This document shows positions 11,435 to 21,501 of a stretch of DNA of 64,000 bases, piece by piece. The stretch comes from Rostrohypoxylon terebratum (taxonomy: Eukaryota; Ascomycota; Sordariomycetes; Xylariales; Hypoxylaceae). Under the pieces are notes generated by a model that saw nothing but the letters and a program-made list of their open reading frames with translations, ran no database searches and was not told the DNA's origin. The translations under genes and the position numbers were made by a program. The DNA lies in the NCBI GenBank assembly GCA_022497145.1, contig MU385958.1, positions 37,767 through 101,766 of the forward strand, given 5' to 3'. Within the stretch, counting starts at the first letter, position 1. The number at the start of each line of letters is the position of its first letter.

Positions 11435-11913
11435 GGAGTACTGTCGATAGATTTGTTTCTTCATGGCGATTTAGATAAGAGCTACCTAGGTACCTAGTAG
11501 GTGGCTGGGTAGATTTTACGACAATTTTATTGTCTGTCAGTTCAATCTTGATACTTTCATGGATGTTAAAAATGCTCTTTTCGCCAGTTTAAGTCGTTCG
11601 TTCTGCACATCAGTTGATTGTCAGGTAGGTAATTCGAACACTTGGATTTCCGGATGGAATAGTTGTTTCCCTTGGGTAAGGTCCCCTGAAATTACAGCGG
11701 TTATCTACCTACTCAAGTCTAGTAGAAGGGTCACTGTAACCTCTCCACGCTTCGCCTACTTAAAGCTGACATAATGGAAGCCTACATATTACATTGGTGA
11801 TCACATAAGCTGTTCAACTTCATGACTCAGCATGATTACCTAATGGTAGAATAGGGGTAGGTCCCTCTCGCTGCATATAGAACCATTCCCTACCCTGTTT
11901 CGATCTATGAAAT
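11435..11913. other. intergenic region between convergent genes
   Basis: Shared 3' region of MET10 and the CorA-like gene. A TACCTAGGTACCTAG tract lies at 11485-11500. Nothing coding seen. Confidence 0.6.
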
Positions 11914-14900
11914 CTATCCTTGTTCATTCATACCTACTTGCCCCTTTTCAATGTCGAATGTATTACTTGAACTTGAACTCGCACTTCCCGATCGATCGCA
12001 CGACACACGTCGGCGTTTCGGCCATTCTAATAGTCCATGGCCAAGTTTTCTTTTTTCATCCATGGGCGATCCTATCGAAGTAATCTTCCCGATATGATTC
12101 AATATCGGTTCTATGAAGATTGCGACCGTAAATGTTATGATGAAAAGGCCGGTGATGCTAACAACAAAGCCTGCGAGCCCCATATTAGGGATGATGACAT
12201 TCTGCTCTGATGGGATTGTGAAGATCGCCTGAGTCTCTGTCAGCTAGGTGGTATTTATAGGGGTATATTCAGGGGCTTCATACTGATATTAAGCCCATTG
12301 GTAGATAGCCGATGGTCAAATATGTCAATTTTTCAATAGTACCGTTCTGCCGGATGGAGTTTCTGCTGTCCTCGAGAGACAGGACAGTGGAGAGCTATGC
12401 GGCGCGTCAGCATATTGACTGGGGCGCAAACAAGTTTTCAAGAGGTATTCAAAACCTACAGAGTCTTTGTAGCGACTGTTCAATTTGATCTTTTGGTCGA
12501 GCTCATCATTTAGCACGATGAGCCGGTTCAATCTCCTCTCAAATTCTCCTAGAGATTGCTGACATATCTTCTCTAGCATTTCACCACGCTTCCCAGGTCC
12601 CTACCATTGAACCGTCAGTATAGGATGCAACCTGCAAATCCTTAGATTCAACTACTCACATGCTTGATTTGAGCCCGTAACTCAGTAGACGCTTCTTCTA
12701 TACATTTCATAGAAGTCACCAAGCTGTTGGAAAGCTTGAACAATGACTCTAAGCTCCAAAGACCTAATTTGAGTTGCATGAGTCCGTGTGTTCCCTTGAG
12801 GAGGTTGTTCTCATCGAAAGTGAAACTTTTCTGTGACGAGGTAAATATCCGCATTGATTCTTATTCTTCCCGATGATCGCGTTACCTACCTCCATTTCAA
12901 AAGCATGAATGAATTGGACAAAGTGGTCCATAGACTCGCGATAGTGTATGGCCATCTGTTGGCATAGGTGTCCCAGGATATTCAAAAATACAAGGCAGCG
13001 AGCTGTCTGAGGCTGGTGGATGAATCTCTCCCATAAGGCTTTGCATCGGAGTCCGAGTTCTTCGTGGTTTTCCTCGAGAATCTCTGAGATAATAGTACAC
13101 TGACTAAAATCGCCAAAGCCATTCGTCGATAGAACAATAGAGGATACCTTCAGCTCTACTGAAGCTGAACTTGCTTCATTCAGGTCTGAGATTTCTCTAT
13201 TCATGAACCGAAGTGCATCTTTTAGAGACGAGGGCATTCTTATTGGGGCATCTTCGTCCTTCCAATTTCCGTCGATGAGCCCGCTGTTCCTCATTTCCGT
13301 ACTAGTCATAGATGTCGGTGCGCTTTTAGTAGTACCGGAATCATATCCCTTGTACGGGTGTTCATTTGCTGCTGTTAGAGCCCAGCCGCGAAGTGTTATC
13401 CGTGTGATCCACGTGTTTCCATTCTGGCAAGAGAAATCAGGGAATCTGCTATCGTGGTTTGCGAAGCAGTCTTTGGAATCAATATGGAAAACTCTCCAGA
13501 ACAGCTGGAGGTAGTCGTGGATATTCATAGAAGAAGGGCTGGATGTGTTAGCTCAAATCCATATAATGACGTATTGCTATAAACTTACGCGGCTAGGATA
13601 ATTGTACGGTGTTGAACCTCTTGATCTACAAGCTACAGAAAGCAAGTTAACAACGTTTTGAGTAATCGATAAATTTGAAAATCGCGACTTACACTATCCG
13701 ACAATTTCTCGGGTAACCTTACCTCCTCCTTTTTAGTTAATTCCTTTGCCGTTTCCTGTCGATTATCATCTTTGCGAGGACTGACGTCGGGGTTACGAAG
13801 AATCAAAGTTTCGTATTTGTATCCATTCCAAGATCTATTCCGATGCTCAGGGGCGCTGGCCTTGAAATCAATTACAGAAATCTTTTGTCTCTCAATCATA
13901 TTCCTGACATTGGACTTGTCCTTTTCCAAATCCCGTTCACTCGATGGCGCGGCATCACTGTTTGCTTTTTTCTTCTCCCGATAAACCTCGTACAGGTCAG
14001 GCGTATCATCCAAGGAATTGAAGAAATTCTCATGATGATACCTACGAGGGACGCGATATTTCTTCCATTGAATCGTCGGCATTCTTGCCATTCGAACATC
14101 TTGTACAGCTTCAAGCTTAGCGAGAAGATGATCCACATTAGAGGTACCATGACGTGCTTTAGTCTTATGCTCATGCGGCTTGAAAGTCTGATAGGAAGGA
14201 GAATTTGGATCGTTTGACATTGACTTAGTGGACATATCCCTCTTTGAGTTTAGTGACAGTCCCTCGGCCATCGAGAAATCTTTCTGACAGATACTCAAAA
14301 GAGTAGAAGCCAAGACGCTAGTTGCCTCCGACTGAAATGAAGCTATATTCGTCCTCTCCCAGCACGGAATGAGACAAGCTTCAGCATTTAGGAACTGAGA
14401 AATCATGCGTCGGTACTTCTCAACATCTTCAGCCTTTTGTTCCCGAGTCTCTTCGTCGTTCCTATTGTATTGATGATTCTCGACTAGGAGGCGGGAGTGG
14501 TAGCAGAGAGCGTAGATCTCCCATGGGCCACTGGTGGGCCCTTTCTCCGCCCCTAGGAGGTTACCTGGGTTGAGATAACACGTGTAATCACGCTCCAGAA
14601 TACGTCTTGAGGTGATCGATGACACTGAGCCGGCGCTATCTCTAGAAAATTCAGCATGTAGAGGCTCGGCTAGAAATCCTAATCTATCGATGATTTCATC
14701 TTCGGCAGAATAAGGGTGGCGCGACAATAATTTGGCTGCGGCAACTCGTCTAGCGTCTCTCTCCAGCCGTATCACCTTCCTTTCAAGGTTATCATCAGCC
14801 CAAGCCTTGGGCAAATGCTTTCTCCCCTCCGCCGTCAAATTCAAAATCGATGCATAGTGGTACCACTTCAATAGTGCCGCTCTTTCTTTTTCCCTCTTTT

Positions 14901-16799
14901 CAGGTAAGAGATTGTCTGGAGGAAGACAATCTAACAATAGACAATCCTTGGTAGGCCATGATTTGTATTCATCGTCGATCCATTTCCACTCAAAATCGTA
15001 TGTCTCGCACGTTTTGACCACATACCAGATTGTTATCATTACATAGTAATAGTTTGACTGGAAGACTTTCAGTTCCAGCGACTGGGGGCTTGTGTAGGTG
15101 TCCGGCTGGATGAATGTCCTAACAAGGAATGTGATAACTCCTTGTATGCCTACTTGAAGGCGTTCCATTTGGAAGTTTACAGTTCCCTTTATGATATCAA
15201 GACGATCACAAGCAGACTTAGCGATGTATTCGTGAAAGTCGACTTTCGTGGTGTGAGGTGACTTAGGATCCGTTGAGTTGTCGAGACTTTCATCATCGGA
15301 TGTCCGTTGCGGATGACTCTTCTTGAAGGAAAAAAGGAACCGGTAAACTTTGACAAGGAACCGTACTTTCCAGCTATCAGCCCGACAGTAGGTAAGCAAT
15401 TAGCATTGTCAATGGGGGCTTACTGATAACTCACAATAGAGACTCTAAGTCGACGCTGGGTTGGACAAATATGTTGCTCATGAGAGATAATGGTTGCTCA
15501 TTGTTGAGCGCGCGGCCCTTCTTCCTGATTATCGCGGGAACTAAGTCCACGGTTAAGATTTTTTCGACGCAGCGCCCAACGAGATTGACTTCAGATAGTT
15601 CAGAGAAGTAGTTTGACTTCTCTTCTCTTTGCAAAAATATTGTTTCCCACATCATTCCCGTAGCCTTCTCGCTGCAAGAATCAATTCCAAGATGACGATA
15701 TATTGCCTCGGAATCCGGGGTTGGAGGCCACTGATATTTCCCCCCAGCTCGTCGTAGCTTGAATTCAGCAATGAATGTGACATACCGATCTTCGAATCCC
15801 TCGTCCTTGGAATTAAGCATATCTGCATAGGCACGATATGTTCCTACACTATCGCCTATCCCGTAGCCCTCCTTGTTGTTTGGTAGATATAAATTTAAGC
15901 TCTCGTACTTCCCACCAACAAGTTGTCGCACACGAATGTCTAATTGGTTTGATGATCCCTTCAAGCTCAAGCAATCTGATTCGGGGGTGCTTTGGCCGGG
16001 TTTTGTATATGGGTCATTTGTATTTAGTGCCCCGAAACGAACAAGACCTCCCACGGACAATGTCACTCGGCCCCTCAAGCTCGTGTAGTGACAGACGTCC
16101 GCCTCAGGACGGCACCCTTTCTCTAGCCTCATTACTTGGTATAAAATACCATCCTTAACAAACGATACACGAGTGCACTGCAACAGTCGGATTTAATGCC
16201 CTGCTTCAACCAAAGTTGTGACTGGAAGCTAATGAAGGAATGAAAGTAGTCGCTAGTACTTACTGTGCCCGCTTCCATGTCACTGGGACCGTCTCCTTCA
16301 TTCAATAATAGCACATATTCATTGAATGGCCAACGATAATTGAAGCAGCCTCTTTCAATCATCTCTCCGATTTCTAGATTCGATCCTCGTTTGCTCTTGT
16401 CGTCCACATGCTCAGAAAGTTTCTGATTTCTAGCAATTCCAAGGCCAAACGTTGCCTGTCTGCCGTTTTTCCTCTGTGCACGGGCAAGGGATGAGTAATA
16501 TGTACGCTCAAAATCTCCGTGGGCAAAAACGAGGCCATCTGAGTCATCTCGTGCACTCATTTGGAGTAATTCTCCCCCATAATTACACGATGCGGCATAT
16601 CCTTCATCGCCAAAGTCGAAAGAGCACGCCGGGCGATCAGAGAATGCAGAGAAACTAATGTATGTAGGACCTAGGTTACGAAAGTTATGCGATATTAGTA
16701 TTGATAAACCACCGGACTTAGAAGTCTATACTTACCCCTAGATTCCCGACGAAGCCAGTTAAAGGATTTTTTGACGTCCATGTTGTGTTTGGTAGACAT
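11914..16799 (-). CDS. large fungal protein with CorA-like C-terminal membrane domain
   Basis: Ten exons: 16799-16736, 16670-16264, 16177-15435, 15373-13693, 13632-13589, 13538-12890, 12830-12660, 12600-12460, 12394-12284, 12228-11914. They sum to 4326 bases, 1441 residues, and every junction keeps frame, including a 44 bp exon. The N-terminus (RPACSFDFGDEGYAAS, GLVFAHGDFE) is a conserved but uncharacterised fungal module. The middle is charged and low in order. From about residue 1100 (LQLFWRVFHID, QPQTARCLVFL, MDHFVQFI) it is a long helical region ending in two membrane segments, LTYLTIGYLPMGLISAIF and GLAGFVVSITGLFIITFTVAIF, as in fungal 'Mg transporter CorA-like/ZntB' annotations. The Gly-Met-Asn signature of true CorA channels is absent, so ion transport is not assured. 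Probably a plasma-membrane protein; function unknown. Confidence 0.85.
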
Positions 16800-19169
16800 T
16801 ACCTAGGTAGTCGATGTGACGAAATACATGTACTTTAAGGGGCACGAAAATGTGTGTCCAATGGTTTCCAAGGTTGATAAGACTGAGGAATGTTTTCGTT
16901 GTCAATATATAGATTATTAATCTTTCTCTATTTCTCTTGTCAAACGATGCGTGGAAATTTTCAATTATCAGAAATTCCCAACCTATGAGCAATGTTAATA
17001 TCAATAGGCAACCCGACTCCTCTGTCTTACGCGACCCATTGTTGAGGTAAACTCATGTCATTCCTACGAGAATTCGTATCAGCCATGGTTCCCCCACAAC
17101 GACAGACCGCTGTTTGAGCCGCAAAAATGGCGTGAACCGCTTTGAATTGGGTGCATAGTGCTCCTGTCGTACAGGAGTTGTCAGTAGCTGAGCCGTATTT
17201 AAGCCCTGTAACTGCATATGTCGGTCATACCGACATCCAATAAGTGTACCTACGGTGTTCATGCACTTTGGACGGCGACTATATATGCTGTAAGTATTAC
17301 CTTAGGTAGGTACCTACCTAGGTGACCCCCGGGGTAGCATCGCTGAAAAGGCTAACCTACATTTCAGTCACAGCTTAGAAGGGAATTGTCTCCGAAGACT
17401 TGAAAAGAATTGACTACTTGAGCATTAAACATGTTTCATTTCGGATCGTAAATGTAACATAAAACATGTCGGAAACAAGTTAGTGGGCGGCACAGCAAAC
17501 ACACGGACCAATGTTGCGCCTCCCCTTTTCAGCAATACGCAACCTAACATTCAGCTGCCACGGATTTGGTTTTTTCGACGTAACAATGACTATAATTCTA
17601 TAGCATAGGACTACGGGATTAAGCTTTGTCAATCTAGGATAGCTCGCACCCAGATAACCCGTAAAGGGAAATTGTGTGTAATTCAAGTCACCGTGAAGAA
17701 AATGGTATCGAATCGGATTCAAGGTTGGAAACCGTATGTATAGTGTTCGACATAAGGCATACACCTCTCTACCTACGCCAGGGGATGATGAGCGCTCGGA
17801 CAAGATTGTCCTATCTCATCGTATATTATCCAATTGAATCAGTCTTCAAGTATGTAGGTCAGGAGATCATTTATGACAAGAATGCATAAACCTAATTAAC
17901 TCAAACCTGAAATATCCGCCTCTTGCCTGCACGCAATTCTGATGCTGTAACACTCTCCAATAGAAAGCTATCAGATACACCTTTCCTCTTAAGATTCAAC
18001 GAGTTTATGTACCTATGATCAATGTGCTGGAATATAAAGTGGTTGGGAGTCTACGTCCTGTATATAAGGGTATACATTGTATTACCACAGGCCACTACAG
18101 TAGTCCTAGTAACTCAATCTTTTAATATACATGAATGATGTTAAATATAGGTGTCATACACCTGTATTCAGTACACTGGAATATACAACAGTATCCTAAC
18201 ATTCCAACATATTGGAATGCACAGTATACTTGAAAACAGTATATATACGAACTGTTTTCAGTTACACAATCCTTTGTATTACACATTGCTTTGTTGATGT
18301 ATCTACTTTCAACACCTAATAAACTATTGTAACAGCTACTTATAATTTAGCTATATTTTAATCCTACTTAGATAGCTTAGTCCTTCAGCACAATATATAC
18401 TCTTTTATTGGTCAATACATAACAATATTCTTATGTTACAGACCCCATCTAAGCGCACAAGCTCTCGCTGTATTACAGCTACATACAACACCTGGCCCTG
18501 CTGTATCCTATACACCGGCTTCAGGCAGTAGGTAGCTTTAATAAATGATACTCATAACTTGTGTCTATTTCAACACAATGTACCATGAAAACATGGCACA
18601 TCAATCTTGGTTCGGTTTCTTTGCTCGCAAAGGATAGGTATCTATTCATTACTGCAAGAAACAAATTGAATACTATGAACTAGACTGAAGCAGTGACGAC
18701 CAAAATACCTAATGGTGTGATAACTATATCCCCAATCAGGTCAGGACGTACCTCCAATGCTATCGATGTGCATAGAAGGCTGCAACCTGTAGGACTCGCT
18801 AGGGCCTCTTATGGTGACACAACAGAAGAGAATGCAAACTGCACAAGCAGCTTACGCATCATATTTGTGCCAATACTAGTGAGACAATCGAAGTCCTTGT
18901 AAAGCTATACTCAGATAGGACCAACATTGTTGAAACGGATTGTCCTGGAAGGCTACTGGTGTGATACTTGGTCTAGATTAAGCATGGAGATTTCTGGGCA
19001 TCCAGGTAAATATTCATCTGGCGGTCTTGGCGCAAATATGTAGGTTGAGTGATGATGCCGACTGATAATTAAATACTAGGTATATACCCCTTCTTGTAGG
19101 TTTGATAGGTTATATACTCATACACAGAATTCTTCGATATTTAACCTACATGAATTTATAGATGCGAAT
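16800..19169. other. long AT-rich gene-free region
   Basis: About 2.4 kb with no supported gene. The part 17900-19100 is strongly AT-rich with many near-repeats of TATAC and ATATTGGAAT type (for example around 18150-18260), looking like decayed or mutated repeat DNA. A palindromic TAGGTACCTACCTAGGT tract sits at about 17305-17322. Short open frames (17053-17262, 17480-17803, 18693-18902) show no protein features. It separates the housekeeping-like left part from the catabolic cluster. Confidence 0.55.
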
Positions 19170-19195
19170 CTAACCCTAACCCTAACCTTAACCCC
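19170..19195. repeat. interstitial telomere-like tract (CCCTAA orientation)
   Basis: Two perfect and one degenerate CCCTAA unit followed by a C-run. It lies about 20 bases beyond the stop codon of the LigI-like gene, at the left edge of the putative catabolic cluster. The unit matches the canonical filamentous-fungal telomere repeat TTAGGG. Confidence 0.85.
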
Positions 19196-19215
19196 CTACC
19201 AGCCCTCAACATATC

Positions 19216-20148
19216 CTACTTATCTGACCAGTATAACCTTATTGGATTATCAACTAATAGTTTCTGTTGTTGTTCTATCGTCCGGGCGATCAATGGGATA
19301 AAGTCTACCAGCAAACCGTCATCTGGCATATGGCTCTTCAGATTGGGATGTGGCCAGTCTGTTCCCCAAAGCACACGATCAGGAAACTCCTCAACAATCG
19401 TTCGAGCAAATGGTACCACATCCTGGTAAGCGTTCCTTTCGCCGTTCAATGCCCAAGGACCAGATGTTGACAACCTCTCGGGACATGTAACCTTGACAAA
19501 GACGTTCGGATGCTCACGAACAAACTTTCGAAACAGAGCAAATTCTGGATCATCTACTGATTTGCTAACATCTGGCCGACCCATATGATCGATGACCACG
19601 ATCGTAGGCAGACCGCTGAAAAAGTCCCACAACTCCAATAGGTCCACAGCTTCGAAGTAGACGACTATATGCCACCCGAGCTTTAAGATTCGGTTGGCAA
19701 TCTCCTCCAACTCTTCTTTCGGTGTAAAGTCCACCAGCCGCTTCACGAAATTGAACCTTATACCTCTGATGCCTGCATCATGCAGACGTCTCAATTCCTC
19801 GTCTGTGATCGTTCGCTTTACGGTGGCAACCCCGCGGGCTCGTCCGCCTGAAGATAGACAAGCATCAACTAAGGCGCGGTTGTCATCGCCATGACACGTC
19901 GCCTGAACGATGATGTTCCGACTGAACCCAAGGTGGTCGCGAAGAGCAAACAGCTGTTCCTTCGATGCATCACAAGGCGTGTACTTTCGGCCTGAGGAGT
20001 AGGGGTATTTTGCGCCTGGTCCAAATACATGGCAGTGAGAGTCTACAGCTCCGGGTGGAAGTTTGAATGCCGGTTTACTGGGCTGCTCGTACCAATCTTG
20101 CCAGCACGGTGTCTTTGAGAAACCTCCGGTTGTTGGTCTACCTGCCAT
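19216..20148 (-). CDS. ligI: LigI-like 2-pyrone-4,6-dicarboxylate hydrolase (amidohydrolase)
   Basis: COG3618 amidohydrolase, 310 residues, single exon. Similarity to bacterial LigI, which opens 2-pyrone-4,6-dicarboxylate to 4-oxalomesaconate in the protocatechuate 4,5-cleavage and gallate/syringate routes, is visible over the whole length: DSHCHVFGP, the DHLGFSRN block, IVQATCHG, GIRFNFVKRLVD, VVIDHMGRPD, WGTDWPHPN and DDGLLVDFIP. Expected active-site residues are present: His38 and His40, His188, Asp264, and the arginines of the IRFNFVKR block (131 and 137), which in LigI help hold the carboxylates. ATG at 20148 is used; the open frame extends further only through a GTG. No dioxygenase or CHMS dehydrogenase that would make the pyrone is in the window, so the true substrate could be a related lactone. 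It is the leftmost gene of the cluster. Confidence 0.85.
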   Translation of the reverse strand: MAGRPTTGGFSKTPCWQDWYEQPSKPAFKLPPGAVDSHCHVFGPGAKYPYSSGRKYTPCDASKEQLFALRDHLGFSRNIIVQATCHGDDNRALVDACLSSGGRARGVATVKRTITDEELRRLHDAGIRGIRFNFVKRLVDFTPKEELEEIANRILKLGWHIVVYFEAVDLLELWDFFSGLPTIVVIDHMGRPDVSKSVDDPEFALFRKFVREHPNVFVKVTCPERLSTSGPWALNGERNAYQDVVPFARTIVEEFPDRVLWGTDWPHPNLKSHMPDDGLLVDFIPLIARTIEQQQKLLVDNPIRLYWSDK

Positions 20149-21501
20149 GACGTTTCGTTTAGCTGAGAGTAAGCGATACCGAGATTGCCCCGACACCCTA
20201 GGTACACGTAGATGTCTTTATAATACTATAATATCAAGTTCAGTTTGTCCTAATGGGTACGGTAGTGTATTGCCGATGGATCCCGGCCTATTAGCGGCAA
20301 CCTAGCAGGTGAATCGAATATGGACCCCACGGTGTGATTTGGAGCGCAGTGATGGCAGCGGAATTTCATATTCCGTATGAGATAATAGTTGGAGTACTTC
20401 GTAAAAACTAGGTTGATTCGTGCGATGGGGATCTTGTTTCTTACCAAAGTGCTCCACTTGGTTGAGAAGGGCTGCCGTTCCCAGGTTCGTGTCCTTTTAA
20501 GGAGCTTGAAGCGAGTGCTCAAGAAGTTAGCTCTTACAGACATCGAAGAGCAATTAACTGCCGAGTTGCGTCGATATGTAGGCTAGAAGGAGCTCCTGTT
20601 GCATTTTGAAATGCCGTGACCGTATGCGCACATGCCCTGTGAGGTTACCTGCTAGGGAAAGGAAGCTTATGGTTGACAATAGAATGCCTCCTGTTGGTTC
20701 ACGAGGCGGGGCTAGGAATTCTCAACCCCCAAGCTAAAGAGGGGTGCGTGGGGAAGACCCCGAAGAACAGCAGTCGATCTACTCCAAAATGAGCTGGCGG
20801 ATTCGCTCTTATTGGCTTGCTTCGGTGTGAACCCAACTTCTGACCCCTTACTTACTATCGCAGTATTTAATCATCACGTGCCTCCCGGATCAATACTACC
20901 TTACTTACCGTAGGGGGAACTTCTTAAGTTCCAATGCAGTTATGAACTTCATAAAATAGCTATATATACTAATTCTAAACATTTATTCGTCTGTACTCTG
21001 TAAGTACAAGCGGAATTAAAACCTATGATTTGGTTCAATTTCTTAAAGTACCTATCTCGTCAGGTACATTCCATTATCGACGTTATTTACGTTCCCTTGG
21101 TAATGAGGGAGCGCTGTGGGCGATGGAGACCGTCACACTCTTGAAGCATATCGAGTAAGCTTCAAATAAACCCCGGCGGTAAATTTCAGAGCAACCACAG
21201 CCATCGTAAACTCTCTAGGTTATCTCAAAACCACAATTCGTTCTTCATACTAGGTAGCCAAAGAGAAGAGGGGAAAGAGGACTGAGAAACCAGGGTATAC
21301 TGTGTTTACCAAAACTAGTTGACTTGAGAACCAGGTAGTAGATACCCCAAGGTTTTGTAACATAGTGGGTCTATCTGGGGGCAGTTGGAGTCGAATGGAG
21401 GAATCAGAAATCCAAGTCCCTAAAATCGACACGGGGATTATAACGTCAATACTAACTAGTAGTCATGGTTGGTTGATGAACTCGAAATTCTCTTCTTCGA
21501 G
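20149..21501. other. divergent promoter region, LigI-like gene and regulator
   Basis: About 1.35 kb between two divergent genes of the cluster. A CGG-N11-CCG inverted repeat, the spacing of the Gal4 site, lies at 20359-20375 (CGGAAT-TTCAT-ATTCCG). It is a candidate binding site for the neighbouring Zn2Cys6 protein. No other gene recognised; the minus-strand frame 20250-20543 has no protein features. Confidence 0.45.
20359..20375. promoter_or_regulatory. candidate Zn2Cys6 site, CGG-N11-CCG
   Basis: Perfect six-base inverted repeat CGGAAT/ATTCCG with a five-base spacer, 210 bases upstream of the LigI-like ATG. Zn2Cys6 dimers commonly bind CGG inverted repeats and this gene's neighbour encodes one. 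Inferred from the motif only. Confidence 0.3.

Noticed and set aside
21469..21501. Upstream start for the Zn2Cys6 regulator
   Set aside because: The extra 11 codons begin with TTG, not ATG, and the ATG at 21502 sits correctly just before the zinc cluster.
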